Positions 13,301-26,130 are shown, counted from the first letter of the stretch. The stretch: 64,000 nt of DNA from Anadara kagoshimensis (GCA_021292105.1 CM037860.1:17192698-17256697), one strand, 5' to 3'. The notes: a model not told the origin generated them from the letters alone. Numbers and translations: made by a program.

Positions 13301-14337
13301 CCTGTGTGCGGTCATATGTAAACAAATACAATGTACATTAAGTTTTATTATAGCGTAGTGGTAGCAATTTAAAACCTGGCCTGAGACCGTGGCACACACA
13401 AAACACTCGTTTACAGCTCATTTGAAGTACCTCGCATGATGCCAACAATCTCTACCGCTCGTGTTTCATAATATGGTTGTAAATATAACGCATATTATCT
13501 CTTCTATAATGTTTTGTTTGGAATACCGTGCAAGATAATTAAAATTTTACCATTGCAAATGAATTCATAAATCTGTTATGTATCCCGCTGGATAGGTAGC
13601 GGTGTCAATTCTAAAGTTACATCGGCTCGCGCCAGCTGCCTTTTATCCTCCGCTGAGTTACGACAGTCCCGAAAGTAAACCCCTCCTATCCATACCCGCA
13701 TGTATTCTTTAAGGTCAATAGTTCACTAATAAAAAACGCGAAACCCTCATTTATCGAAAAACGAACGTCGGTCTTTTATACTCCCTTGATAATTTCCATC
13801 CATTATAACAAGTTGATATTTAAAATGGCAGCCAGACCTAAGGGTAAGGTCACAGAATGCAGTCCACTTGACATGATATAGATTTGGTTGAAGTGCATAA
13901 TAGCCTGAACTTATTAGTAAGCCAAGTAATACACTTGGATCTGAGTACAAACATTTCCTTTCACTAATATACACAAATAAACATGGACTCGGTAAAGTAA
14001 TTCACATAAACTAGAGTATAAAAACCAGCTTTATAACGGTCTTTACTTTCTAACTCCCTACTTGAACATTATTTTATCACTTGTATACCACCAAGATTTT
14101 ATATCAAGGGTCCATAAATGATCTTTCTGATATTAAAATATTTTTGTAATATTTCTTATCTTAACCAATTATACAATAAAAACCCAAACTGATGGTACTT
14201 ATGGGTATACTATATGTATTACACCAATTTATAAGCAATTGTATTTTAATAGGATTTTAATCACGGTTAAAAGTTCAAAATCTGGTCTTATTTTGTATTA
14301 TAGGATCTCACAGACAGGTACATATAACCCAAACCCG
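10371..14337. other. Gene-free upstream flank
   Basis: About 4 kb without a convincing open frame; the open stretches of 70-83 codons at 11471, 11791 and 13747 lack motifs. No clear repeat is visible by eye. Non-repetitive sequence upstream of a developmental transcription factor is where distal enhancers could lie, but nothing here proves one. Confidence 0.45.
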
Positions 14338-14760
14338 GTGGTGCAGTGACTCTTACAACAGGTGCTTGCAATCTATGCACATGTCTATATTGTTTTACTC
14401 GAGATTCTGCCTTATCACTAGGGTGTGTAACAACTCCCAATGAAATCCAACGACTAATGAAGCCGGGACCGTAAGAGAGGTCCCTGTGGTGCAGTGACTC
14501 TTACAGCAGGTGCTTGTCTATATTGCTTTACTCGTGTAATGTCAAGCAAAATTCTGCCTTATCACCAGGATGTGTAACAAATAATGAAGTCCAACGCCTA
14601 ATGAAGACTGGACCGACAGAAAGGTACATTTACCCTCTACCGATGGAGCTGCGATTCTTACAGCAGGTGCTTGCAATTACATTCTATGCACAATTACATG
14701 TATATATTAGTTTTACTCCTGTAATGTCATGGAAAATTCTGCTTTGTCACTAGGGTGCAA
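14338..14760 (+). repeat. Three diverged tandem copies of a roughly 140-155-bp unit
   Basis: Each copy has 'tcttacagcaggtgcttg' or a close variant, at about 14351, 14499 and 14655. Each then has 'ttttactcg/c..', 'attctgccttatcacta/cg' and 'gggtgt/caa'. The copies differ by indels, including loss of 'caatctatgcacatg' from the second. The units contain no gene. Confidence 0.85.
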
Positions 14761-15529
14761 GCAATGGCTAAGTCATAGGCCAATCATAGTAAACCTCGAA
14801 ACAATATTCATATGGAAGTTTACAATTTGTGTAGTTCCTGAACACATAAAAAGCCAAAACACTAACGTGATTGATATAATGAAGGGAACTTGAAAACCCA
14901 ACTCAGCTGATCTTGCTTTGTATTACTAAATATATTGTACAGCAATAAATAAAACAGTCCTTTCTACTACTCTCTATATCTTTGCCGAGTCAATTATAAG
15001 CGGAAGTTGCCGTAAGTATTGGTGGATTTATTCTATTGTTCAATATCCGTTTGTCTTCTTCCTTGTAAAATTATCACAAAGCAGCTGGTGGCGTACCCAC
15101 AAATAATAAACCAGGATATTTAACAGAAAAAAACATGTAATGATGTAAACATCAACTTCGGGTATCTGATAATGGGAATATGTTACATGCTACGCCGTAT
15201 GTATTTCGACTTGATAAACAAGTTGTTCCCGCATTCACTTGTGCTAAAAAATATGTTTATTATTAATATTTTTATTTATATAAAATAGCGTATTCAAAAA
15301 TTAGCATTTAAATATGTTATTTTATAAAAGTTCAAAAATTAACACATGACGGCGTTATACGTCCGGGTATCGTGAGCGTAGTCATTCGATAATAATTTTG
15401 CCGTTAGAATGATTACATAATATTGATGATTTTTAATGTTATCGTCATTAAAACCGTTTCTCCAAACAAAAAAAAACATAGTTTATATTCAAATTACAAA
15501 TAAAAAATACAAAGCAAAACCTTTGAAAA
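14761..15529. other. No gene seen
   Basis: AT-rich, with no recognised feature. Confidence 0.4.
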
Positions 15530-15870
15530 CTTTAAGAAGCGCTGAAAGGCCGTTTCTCCAATTGAGAGCTGTTTCTTCAACTTCGCTCCTTTTGAGAGCC
15601 GCATCTGCATTGAATAGCCGTTTCTTATTTGAGAGTCGTTTCTTCAATTGAGGCGGGTTTTTTTTCAAATGATATTTGTTTCTCCTTTTGAGAGCCGTTT
15701 TTCCAATGGAGGCGTTTCTTCATTCGATAATTGTTACTCTATTTTAAAGTCGTTTCTCCATTTGAGATCCATTTCTCCATTTGAGAGTAGTTTCTCTAAC
15801 TGAGACGTTTCTTCAACTGGGAGCCGTTAAACCAATTAAGATCAGTTTCTCCATTTGAAAGTTGTTGTTT
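15530..15870 (+). repeat. Degenerate roughly 20-bp minisatellite
   Basis: Repeated variants of 'gccgtttctccaattgagag' follow one another with many substitutions and small indels. They are clearest at 15548, 15695, 15749 and 15785. The 71-codon open stretch running into it is low-complexity, not a gene. Confidence 0.85.
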
Positions 15871-16084
15871 TTTCCAAGTGTAGCTGCGATTTTAGTGATG
15901 TGACTTTAGACAATTAAGAAATTCTATAATCTTTAAAAAAAATAGTGATAAAGCAGAGTATATCTTAACAATACAGAGCAAAAGACTATAGAAGCAAACA
16001 TGCTAAGTGACATGATATCAATATAGATACCAATCCATGTCCAAATCACGATCCAAAATCAAAGTTAAAATTTTGAAATTGGCA

Positions 16085-16180
16085 TATTAGGTTAACCACG
16101 TGAACTTCCACCAGGGAAGTGAGGTCGGGTGCTCAGAAGGGTAAGCGCCTCATGTTTAGCTAGCTACATCCACCACATTT
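16085..16180. repeat. Dispersed repeat, copy 1
   Basis: The sequence around 'gtgaacttccaccaggga' and 'tagctagctacatccacca' is matched at about 59920-60000 by 'gtgaacttccaccagaaa' and 'tatctagctacaccgcca', with 'gctc(c)agaagg' in between. Both copies are preceded by similar 'aaatca..atccaaaatcaaa'-type sequence. The type of element is not determined. Confidence 0.7.
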
Positions 16181-17399
16181 GAAATAAGCATAACACAAAA
16201 TATAAATTTCAACAAATATGTAAAGGTGTCGAAACTTATGCCGCTCAATTAACTGCTGTTGTTCGAAAGAGGACCCATAGTCACATGAGGTGTTAGCCGC
16301 CTTCCAAAGCACTCGGTCTCACTAAATTCATGTGTAAACTAAATTTCCCAGTTTTTACTTTGTGGTTTGAACAATTGTGTTTGATTCATTGATAGGTTGT
16401 ACGTTTAATGTTATGCATATGTAAATTTTTTAATACTTTATTTCATAAAAATCATTAACCTAGCACATGACATTAGTTTAAAATTAACGTGAATTTAAAC
16501 AAAATAATCAGGAAACCGTTTTCATCAGTTCACATAATACATGATTTTAAACAGATAATTTTTGTTTTAATGATATAATATATAGCGGATGTGTATTATA
16601 AATTTCAAACATCAAGATGTATACAAAACACAACTTTTGTATCATGAAACTTAGCAGACATGATAAGGACCCTGGTCTGTCCCGTCTTTTATCGTCATAG
16701 ATTTATTATTTGTTTTAGTTATAATGATTAGATTTTAATTACATTAGTTAATTGGTAGTCCTGTCTTATTTAATCTGCTTCACGCAGAGGAGTGAAAATA
16801 CTTGCTAAAGCAATAAAACAGCGAGTATTTTAAGTTTAACACACAGCATTGAGAAGATTACAAACCCCAGACGCAAGGCATAGCTACCAGGAATAGAGAA
16901 AACATGCGAAAGCCATAAGGGGAATATGATCTCCTTTAGGTCAAGTGTCAGTTGGAAGTGCCTATCTCACAGAAGAACAAACTTCAGCTTTTATTTAAAA
17001 CAGCTGTCACAGAAATTCTTAAAAATTTTCGGAGTCATTGCTTTTCAAAATAATTGACTTTCTTATCTGGACTTAAAATTACCGTTTCCTCCAGCCCACA
17101 TGACTAGTATCCCGCCGGCGTGTGCCAAGGGCATATCATCACGCGACTGTGTAATTATTTCTCGGCGAAAAAACATAATTTTGATAAAATTTTGTTGACG
17201 TACCCTTCTGTTTTTACAAAACACGTTGACGATTTGACATAACATAACAGAGAAAGTGTTTAAATGTCATGGCACTGTGTTTTAGTAGACTGTTTGAAAT
17301 TTAAGCAGGGGTGTAGTTGTTTGGTCACATATTTAACAACTTGATAATGCCATTTATATTCTAGATAACCAAATATTTCGTTGTAGTTGATGTCATGTA

Positions 17400-17403
<4 letters not shown>
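16181..17403. other. No gene seen
   Basis: AT-rich. The half-palindrome-like phrase 'agcacatgacatta' near 16463 may be a decayed member of the short palindrome family. Confidence 0.4.
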
Positions 17404-17456
<53 letters not shown>

Positions 17457-17459
17457 TGT
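17404..17459 (+). repeat. Compound (CT)n(GT)n microsatellite
   Basis: About 17 CT units pass directly into about 10 GT units. Confidence 0.98.
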
Positions 17460-18916
17460 TTCAGCACGGTCATGTATAAGTTGAAGGTCGGATGTTCAGT
17501 ATAACATCAGTTCAGATGTAGGATAAAGCCATTATATATGCACCTAATCCATCGTCCTTGACAGTCTGGTTGTAAAAGTTCTTAACATTTTTGTCTGAAT
17601 TTCTCCATCACTCTATGTCATTAAATTCAATAAAAAGGAACAACCTCCTTAATTTTAAATTCAGAAATCATTCAGAATCCGTTTGTGAAAGAAAACCCTT
17701 TTCTCCGTGGGTCGGTACATCTTTTTCTATCTGCTCTACTGACCTAAAACTTACTGCAGCTGGCAAACGATCTAACGACATGCTGCCTTAGCAAATTTTT
17801 TGGAAACCGGTGATCGGATGACACATAAACTTAAGGAGATAACGAATCTTGATATATATACAGTTTTTACTTGTAATCATGGACATATGTAAGGAAGTTT
17901 GTCGTTTTGGGAGGAAGCAGCTTTAGCCTTAAGTGTCCTGATGAAAGGCTGAACACAGCTGGATATTCTGTTGAATTATTCATTTATCCCCTTGTACTAA
18001 TGAAATATCATCTAACACATCGCAAAAAACGATGACGATGAAAAAATATCTAAAACATTTTTTAAACTTTCTTGATTAAAGTTGAAGTTGTTTAAAAGAT
18101 TCGCTAAATGGGGAAAAGGTTTATTTTTTCGTGATTTTTTTATCCAGTTTTAATTATTTTTTCTCGTTTTTTATCCATTAACCGATGTATCGTATCGTAA
18201 TAAAAATAACCCTCCCCATTACGTGGCAGACGACACAACAATTCATCATCATAAGAATGTTTTACAGACTTTAACATAAAACTGTAATTGTTATATGCCA
18301 TTTAAAACTCAGTTAAATCACGAGTTTGGCATAGTTTATTGGTATTAAAGGATTAAGAAGTCACATGTCACCGTGCTTCACATGTAAATAGATTAAAATG
18401 GATTAACTTCCGATCAAAATGCTTTTTTGTAAGTCAAGTCTGTCTCGGTGCATCGACCTGTCTAGTATAGGGGACACCCAAGCAGTTTTTTGTGTCACAA
18501 GGTGAAGTGATTGTAACTAGGTTGTGCCATATATTGTGCCAACTGTTTTTGGCGGGGTTTTCGTTCAGGAATAGGTGTTCGAGAAAGCTTTAAATGTTGT
18601 GGAAATGGTCGAAAAGAAACGTTTCGGTTTGGTTAAAACAGAAATAAGAAACATGCCGTAAAGGTTGGCTTATAATTATGCCAATGCTTCGAGTAGTGTC
18701 GTCAGCTGTGCCATGTGTTTTTCAGAATCATTGAAATAATATTCGTGTATTTAACATTATATAAAATGCCTGATACAGTTGAACAGTTTTTAAAACATTT
18801 AGCAAAACTCGCAGATTAAAAAATGTAAGATGGATGTGTTCCAAAAGGCTTAAATCTTTTCCAACTTTTGTTGGACACAAGTGCTTCGGTACATACATAT
18901 AACAAGAGTGAAGTAA
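17460..18916. other. No gene seen
   Basis: No protein-like frame and no clear repeat were recognised. Confidence 0.45.
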
Positions 18917-19139
18917 TGGTGTTTTACGCCCCAGTCGAGATCCTTCGACTTATATCGAGGCGGTCAGTTCAGGGATTGTGGAGTCCGGAGTGTCTAAAGA
19001 ACACCACTGATTTCCGGCAAACGAACTAACAAACTTTCTCACATTAGAATGTGCCACGAGTGGGATTAGAACGTAGGTGGTGAGAGGCGTTGTATTCCGT
19101 AAGCACACGCTTTAGACCACTCTGCAACCAAGGATGTCT
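18917..19139 (-). mobile_element. Near-complete tRNA-derived SINE, minus strand
   Basis: Read on the minus strand it begins near 19139 with 'ccttggttgcagagtggtct', which resembles the A box of a Leu- or Ser-type tRNA. Next comes 'gttctaatcccac' (B box, + strand 19060-19072). The body then runs 'tggcacattctaatgtgaga', 'cagtggtgttctttagacac', 'ccctgaactgaccgcctcga' and ends 'ggggcgtaaaacacca'. It is the key to the 1-1132 arrays: the 68-bp unit corresponds to its B box through its middle, and the 86-bp unit to its 3' half. The 70-codon minus-strand frame over it is a by-product. Confidence 0.85.
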
Positions 19140-19289
19140 TCTACATATAAAAGAAACAAAGTATGAAGCCGCTAGATATACACGGTTTCTTAAATCAAAT
19201 ACCTCTTTCATTTTTTCGAATCGATACCTGAATAACCTTGTCAAATGCTTAAACATTATTTAAGCTTATTTATCAAGTCTGCTATGAGT

Positions 19290-19613
19290 TTAAGATAAAT
19301 TTAAGTTTCCATTAAGATGACTTAATTGTACTTAATAAGTTTCGACTGGCTTTGCGTTCTACGTCGGAACGTACATCCTGAGACCACGTGTAACAAATGT
19401 TCTACCATAGCAATAAAAGTAAGTTTTTATAACTAAATTTCCGTTAAGGTGACTTAAACGCGCTTAATTTAAAGTTCCGTTTGGGTCAGAATCCACTGCA
19501 TTCTACGGCGGAAGGCGAATCATGCTCGAGACCACGTGTAGCAAATGTTCTACCATGACAATAAAAATAAGTACTATAATTAATTCCCGTTAAGGTGACT
19601 TAAACGCGCTTAA
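19290..19613 (+). repeat. Tandem array of a roughly 145-bp unit, left part
   Basis: Two copies plus a leading partial carry 'gagaccacgtgta(a/g)caaatg', 'ttctaccat(a/g)' and 'ccgttaaggtgacttaaacg' ending 'cgcttaa'. The intact junction between copies at about 19459-19472 reads 'cgcttaatttaaag'. Each copy holds a CACGTG E-box. The array is interrupted at 19613 and resumes at 21021. Confidence 0.85.
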
Positions 19614-21020
19614 AGGCATATGCTATGAAAAGAACCACCATTCAAAACAAGCTCATTTTTTCACTGTTTGTTCTATATGATCATGCAAACAAAAATATGC
19701 AAAAATAATGGTAGGTCACCGCATTTAATTTTTCAATAACACTTGTTCAATATATGCAGTATTTCAAGGATTTTGCATTTTTACCCAAAAACCGGTATAA
19801 TCGAAAAATCAACCTCAAACAAACTCAAGAAATTCATTAAAATGTTATAATCAGCAAAAATACATCATACCCATATTTAACATGTTAAAAAATGTCAAAG
19901 TTGGCAGTTCAATACACATTTATTAAAATAATTGGTAAAAAATACATTGGAGAAAGTGCTCATTTTACCGCCTTTTTTACAAACATTCCATACATTTTCA
20001 TGTACAAAAAAAAATCTACCATTCAAAATCCTATCAAAATCTGCCAAAAGTTTAACCATACTATATACTTAACAAAAACAAAGAAAAATTGATAGGTCAC
20101 CAGGATATTTTAGGATTTAAAAATAAAAAATTATCCCTACCCCCATGATTTTTTCAAATTTTCCATTGAAAAAAATGAAAAAAAATCCCCAAAAGGTTTT
20201 CTCTCTTCAGTTAATTCAAATATTAGCATCAGATTCAAGATAATACACAAAACAAAGCAAAACAAAGTATATTTTTACATATAATTTACAATAATAATCT
20301 TTGTTTTATAATCTGGATATTAAAAATAGATTCCTAATTATCGTAAAAAGTATATGCGAATCTATAGGATTTCAAAAATTTTAATGAAAAGAACAAAATA
20401 TAACAGTTTTGTTCAACCATGACAACATTCTAATATCTCTTGGAACTTACATGAATTTCCATTACATTGTGGTATGGTCAAAAAGAAAAAACTCTATACC
20501 ATGGTAAGTTTACAATTTGTGCATCTGTGCTGGTAATACTCGGATTATAGGCCGTACCGGTTTTCGTTTTGGATTACACAAGATAGATAGAACCTAGGGT
20601 TGCAACGTTGTGATGAAATTTGGACAATTCACCGCTGTATGGTTTCCATTTGTTTATGTTTACTGTAATAGACACCATTTAATAATTTTTCGAAGCAAGT
20701 GGTTGATAAATACGGTCAGGTTAGACAATAGTTGGACCGGATTTGTTTATTTGAATCGTGTGGGCTCGCCTTTTCTTCTCCGATACTTTAATAAACCGCT
20801 CTCTTCCTCTAAAAGTCATTTTTGATCACTAATTTTACGATTTATACGATTTATATTGCCGAATACCGATTAAAAGAAAGCCGGATGTTTACAGTCGTTA
20901 CAGTCGTTAGTATATCCATTCATTTCAAATGTCGCACCACTTACACAGACAATAACGTTAATAAAGTAGTCTCCCCTAGTTGCGCGGATTTGTGCGCAAT
21001 GAAAAAACCCGAAAATGTCT
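19614..21020. mobile_element. 1.4-kb TTAA-flanked non-autonomous insertion
   Basis: The array junction 'cgcttaatttaaag' is split here. The left side ends 'cgcgcttaa' (TTAA at 19610-19613) and the right side restarts 'ttaatttaaag' (TTAA at 21021-21024). The 1,407 bp between them are flanked by a TTAA duplication that can be read directly against the unbroken junction. The ends 'aggcat...' and '...atgtct' (agacat on the minus strand) are inverted over 5 of 6 bases. No transposase frame is present. TTAA targeting is the hallmark of piggyBac-type transposases (established knowledge); family assignment is inference. Confidence 0.65.
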
Positions 21021-21110
21021 TTAATTTAAAGTTCCGTTTGGGTCAGAATCCGCTGCATTCTACGGCGGAAGGCGCATCATGCTCGAGACCACGTGTAGCA
21101 AATTTTCTTG
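21021..21110 (+). repeat. Resumed array unit after the insertion
   Basis: 'ttaatttaaagttccgtttg' and 'gagaccacgtgtagcaaat' continue the unit seen at 19466-19560 with few changes, then similarity stops. The 111-codon open frame overlapping this is not a gene. Confidence 0.85.
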
Positions 21111-21961
21111 TAAGTCACCTAATCTCTAGTGAGTATAGTTATAAATTCAGCGGGTAAAATTCTTATATATCATTCCAATAAATGTTAAATGTGATTCTAT
21201 TCACAATTGGATGACAGCTGTTTTGTATCCAGTCTAATTTTCAAGTGTCATAAAACGTTATGTATACACAATAGAATAGGCTCGAATCATTTACGTATTA
21301 GAGAGAGAAAAATGTCATTGACACTTCTTTGGTCGTACCAATTTGGCTTAATTAGTGTTGTTGATATTGGTAAAAATCAATTATGATATAAGTTAGGAGA
21401 TTATCGATTACCATGGGGAAGGTTGTAGAGAATATATAAAGTGTCAATTCCCTATTTATTGACATTTTCCAACCTTGTTAATAAAAATTGAGTTAAAGTC
21501 CTAAAGCTAAAACACTTTGGGGTTTAATACCGGACAGTGTCCGATTTATCGCTCGGATCAATCTTCATGCATGGTCAGTCCTATAGCCAGTCATTAAAAT
21601 AGTTCTTCGTTCAGAATAATTCATACCCTTATGATTTCAGCTGGAATGAGGTGAAGATAAAATTGTATATTATATTGGTTATTATTGCTTTCAATTACAT
21701 TTTTCGTTCCAGATTTTGATTCAATACTCATAAAATTATTCATGGTGCATTCACGTTTTGGAATTTCATTGAGAATTTAAGCGTACATGGATTTGAAAGC
21801 CATGTTAAGTAAATTAAAAATGACCTTATTCCATTGCTTCAAACATGACGGTTGTCTCTTAATACCATTAAAATTTGTTTTGAGATGAAATGGACAAATC
21901 TGTGCAATTTTGAGGCTTACTGCTTTTCACTTTGGCCAAAAAGGTCTGTGTTCCATAGATC
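21111..21961. other. No gene seen
   Basis: AT-rich unique-looking sequence. Confidence 0.4.
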
Positions 21962-22019
21962 TATCATATACCTTTTTTTAAATTAATCATAAAATACATT
22001 AAAAAATTTGTATATGACA
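21962..22019. repeat. Short palindrome family member
   Basis: 58 bp from 'tatcatatacc' to 'gtatatgaca', with the conserved core 'aatcataaaatacatt'. The arms pair imperfectly. Its length equals that of the copies at 24413 and 38779. Confidence 0.7.
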
Positions 22020-22994
22020 ATATATTCAGTTGTAATATAAGCAATGGACTCAGAGCAATGTGTAGGGAGAGTTCTTTAGGAGTGACTTAAGGGAACATTT
22101 AAATTCAATACAAAAACAGGGACGTCAATGCCAATGCGATTTCAAGGGACGTCGTGAAAGCCTGGGGTTTTGTGTTATAGAACTTCACCATCGTCCGCTT
22201 TATGATAATCCCTTTGAGTCAAGAAACTTGACTGATTTAGCGCACGTACATATGTTTTAATACCAAGTATAAAGTACAAGAGTGAGTAATGAAGAAAATA
22301 TTGATCACTTTAATAGTAATTGTTAGAATAAAAGATAAAGCCATTAGTACTGAAATGTTGTTAATGTACACAAAACAATGTGTAAATAAATCCGCGTTTT
22401 ATCGCTGCTTCCATACCGAGTCAGTGCTTTAGTAGCCGTCTAAATCTTGTTTTAAACGCGGTGCGATTACCTCCGAGGAATTCCCTTATCTTGAATACGT
22501 TGTTTCTGATCCTTCGGTTTCGTTTCTCTGGTTATTGAGAGAAATAATAATTTCTGGTGAAAATATACTTTTATCGCGATAGATCGTGAGTACATGATGA
22601 TAGAAATTAACACAAATACACGGACATTGACTCGTGAATAACTCGGTGGTGGAATATTGGTATCTCCTTGAAGGTCGTTTATTGATTTAGGGTTTCGCAA
22701 TGTACTTTTAGAATCTGAAATTTCACGCAAGATTTTGGCACCAGTAGTTTGTGATTCATTGCGTTGTATGTCAATGCATGCGTGTTAGAATTTTGAAAAA
22801 AAAGATTCCTCGAATCAACACGCACACACTACTGTATTTTATCCATGTAAACGCATTCAAAAAAAGCATCTGGTCTAACCGCTACTAAAAATCTTGTGTC
22901 ATTTTAGTACTGTTTGTCATTATTTTTTTAAAGGCACATGACACTGGTAAAAAGTGTCTGGTGACGTAGTATTTATTTATTTGTTGGAATATTG
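22020..22994. other. No gene seen
   Basis: No recognised frame. The phrase 'gggacgtc' occurs twice near 22121 and 22147, of unknown meaning. Confidence 0.4.
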
Positions 22995-23044
<50 letters not shown>

Positions 23045-23047
23045 CTC
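22995..23047 (+). repeat. (CT)n microsatellite, one interruption
   Basis: About 25 CT units on the + strand, interrupted once by 'tt'. Confidence 0.97.
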
Positions 23048-24412
23048 AGTACACTGTAATTTTCTAACAGAATTTGATGTCTATTATAAAATATTTTCTA
23101 GTTAACAGTTGTGGTAAATAACTGTAAAGACAGATGGATAATTTTGTCAAAGTATAATAACTCTGTACTCCGAGTCCCCCAAATTTTTCACAGTTTGCAA
23201 GAGGGATTAATACAAAAAATTCAAGAAAATGAGTTTGACAGGTGCAAAATACTTTGATCATTATACATAATATAAAGTTCTATATAATATATAACTGACA
23301 ACAATAGGTGAGGAATTTAACAGCAATAACCAAATCAAAAGAAAAATACCCTAAATGTATAAAGGTGCTAATTCAAGGGTCACTTATATTCAGTAAACCA
23401 GATGTCGCAATTCAGAAATTTAGGTTAAGTTTAAACAGTCGGTACCCTATGTAAATCCAAATGGGGCAGATGTTTTTGACAGTTATGAAAAAGTTCGGAT
23501 ACCGTTACCAGGTAAAATCGTTGGCAAACATTCATGCGCGAAACATTACATTGTCGCGTGCCTTTCTCGCGCATATCAAAAGATATTATCATAAAAGAGA
23601 TAATATTAAAGTCAATTCTATCGCGCGTGTCCTTATATCCTATTTATTATACAAAAATATAAACGTCACGTGCGCCACTGTGACTCCACCCTTGGGGGAT
23701 ATGGTTTGCGGTCCATTATCACCTTAATTTAAATATAGATGTGTAAATTCTTCGCCCTGACCCCTTGTGATATTGATTTAAATGATTTTGGCATATACAT
23801 GGCAAGGGGATGTATACGCTTCAAGTGATAGCTTCCGATGGCACCGAAATCCTAGTGAAAACATTGGAAATTTTAAACTCCCCGTTATTAAACCGTTTAC
23901 ATAGGACCATCTGTGCATCCTACAAAACTCTAGAGGTCCTCATTCAGGGTAACTTTGATAAAATAACCGAAATTTCATTAAAAAAATTAATTTCTCTATA
24001 TGTTTCTCATTTCATAACGATCGGAGACAAAATCTAGCATCAAGGTACTCAAAAACGAAATAGAATATCAGAATGTATAAAAGCTACTAAAAGCTTATGT
24101 AATACAAAAAATCGGCAGTATAGTGTTACTAAATTTTATTAGAAATGACACAGACAAGAATAAAACCAAAATCATACAATCATAAAAATCAGCATCAGCT
24201 GCAGCTAGCAGAACCATGTCTATAAGTGACACAGATGGTTCAAGGTCGTTGATTCAGAAGTGTATGGGGTTTCATCATATTGGGGAGGGATAAATTAGGG
24301 TTGAGAACACCTTAGTGATAGTGTTGGGGCTATCGCAATACATGAACTATATTGCGATTTTGTTTTAAAAAAATGCAATTCGATAAAAATTGTTTCACAA
24401 TTTTGTTCCAAG
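23048..24412. other. No gene recognised
   Basis: An 88-codon frame at 23461-23727 (+) is basic and has no recognisable motif. Local patches 'tcgcgtgcctttctcgcgca' and 'cacgtgcgccactgtgactc' are GC-richer than their surroundings. Confidence 0.4.
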
Positions 24413-24527
24413 TGATATACCACTTTTTTCATTTAATCATAAAATACATTCAAAAAAATGGTACATGACAATATATACCACTTTTTGAATGTATTTTATG
24501 ATTAAATTCAAAAAATTGTATATGGCA
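24413..24527. repeat. Two palindrome-family members side by side, inverted
   Basis: Member 1 (24413-24470) contains 'aatcataaaatacattcaaa'. Member 2 (24473-24527) contains its inverse 'tttgaatgtattttatgatt'. Together they form an inverted repeat of about 115 bp, and each member is itself palindromic at its ends. Confidence 0.85.
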
Positions 24528-24575
24528 CAAGCACTGTATTCCGAAATTACTGTTTAAAGTGCTGTCATGTGTTGT

Positions 24576-24634
24576 TGTCGTGTGCTGAGTTTGAATGCGT
24601 TATTTTAATAAAAATTCAAAATCAGTACCTGACA
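24576..24634. repeat. Short palindrome family member
   Basis: 59 bp from 'tgtcgtgtgctgag' to 'tcagtacctgaca'. The arms 'gtttgaatg' and 'attcaaaat' pair. It lies only 49 bp after the previous pair, so three members sit within about 220 bp. Confidence 0.7.
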
Positions 24635-25749
24635 GTACTCTAAAATTAACAATCAACACTGGTATAATATGTCATAACTTTTTTTTTAAATCATCGTTGT
24701 TTGGTTTTTATTTCAAAACATATTTTTCACGATTTCACTTGTGATGGCATTGTATTACGTCATTGTTATCAGCAATCGGCTGTTTATTTTCGCAACCTGT
24801 CCATCATATCGTGGGGCTAGCCATCAGCCCGATGTGCACGGTGCTACACCTCTAGTTAAATAAAAAATAATCGTTTCATTCTCTAAATTATTTGCTTCTC
24901 GATTTTACTGGGTTTTTTTCAAGACAAAACTATTTTACATTGATTTCGGAAACTAGTTGTCATCGTTAAAAGCGGAAAGTTATTACAATAACGTCTCTTG
25001 ATGGAAACGTTGATGTGTCGATAACATGCCTCATAAAGTGTCTGAATGCCTATACCACTGTTTTGGGTGAAAATGGTATGTCCCCTGTCAAGTGCTTTTC
25101 CCGTTCAGTGTCAGCGGCATTCATTTGCAAAGATGTGCAAATCATCCGCTTCTCAACAGTTTAAGTACTCAGCACTCTCATGGCTGAAATTTCGCCGGCG
25201 CTATGCCCAGAAAAAATGTCATCAGCCAAAATAATGGCCTTTAATAATACGAGGGGTTAGAAAGACAATTTACGCACACTTTACATTTTAATATGTTTTC
25301 TCTTTATTTCAGGTCTCCCTTCTTTCTTTTCTCTCTCTCCTAAATATTTTTTTTTCTAAAATTAAAAAAAATTGACATTTAAATGATTGTATTTCTTTTA
25401 TTAACAAAAGTAATTCAGATTGCCGGGTCGTGATAAACACATATTTATTCATACAAATATTTTAATTTGAATGTATAAAATATAACTGAACTCGGGGTCT
25501 ACAATTGATGAATGAGTATATAATCCCCAGTTATCTTGCATCATTGCCCGTTTTCAATTTTAAAATATGTACGCATCTTGCATTTTATTGTAAAAATTTA
25601 ATGAGTTTACAACCATAAATGACATGGCTCGTGCCTTGCATTCGACAAAAATGTTAATGCACCAATGTTGCCCTACAGTGAACTTAAATTTACAAATGTG
25701 TCTCGGGGAAAATATTAAATATTCCTGTAAAATTCGACAGTCTCCAAGA
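24635..25749. other. No gene seen
   Basis: AT-rich, with no recognised feature. The 62-codon open stretch at 25046-25234 lacks motifs. Confidence 0.4.
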
Positions 25750-25920
25750 AACGCACATTAGGATGATCAGTTGTCGCATGGCATACCTCGCTTCTGATTG
25801 GTTGGTTTAAACAGCAGCTGCTCCCGGTCGCGTGCCGTCTTGATCTCTTATATGATTGACACAATGCGCATAGCACCTGCCACTGACGTCACTGAGGGTG
25901 AAAAGCAAATCGAAAGGTAG
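25750..25920. promoter_or_regulatory. GC-richer island upstream of SoxC, candidate regulatory element
   Basis: In an AT-rich flank this segment packs several recognisable sites: ATTGG (inverted CCAAT) near 25797, CAGCAGCTGCTC (E-box CAGCTG) near 25812, 'gcgtgccgtc' at 25830-25839, a Sox-like ACAATG near 25860 and a perfect CRE, TGACGTCA, at 25884-25891. It is about 2 kb upstream of the SoxC start. It ends in 'aaaggtaggtaatg', which could serve as a splice donor of a non-coding 5' exon, but no matching acceptor is evident near the SoxC ATG. The function is inference only. Confidence 0.4.
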
Positions 25921-26130
25921 GTAATGTGTTCCCCCTTTTTATCAAAGGAAAATCATTTACAGATTTGTCATGTACTTTAAAAGAATTATGATTAGTATTC
26001 GTGTCCCCATCAGTTCTCCTCGTTTATTATTTTCTTTAAAGAACAAAATAAATTGTGTATTTTTGTCCGATTTTGACCGGTCAGTCATCTCAAGTTTCCA
26101 CATGTGTTTGTGTGCGCGCTATAGAGTGCC

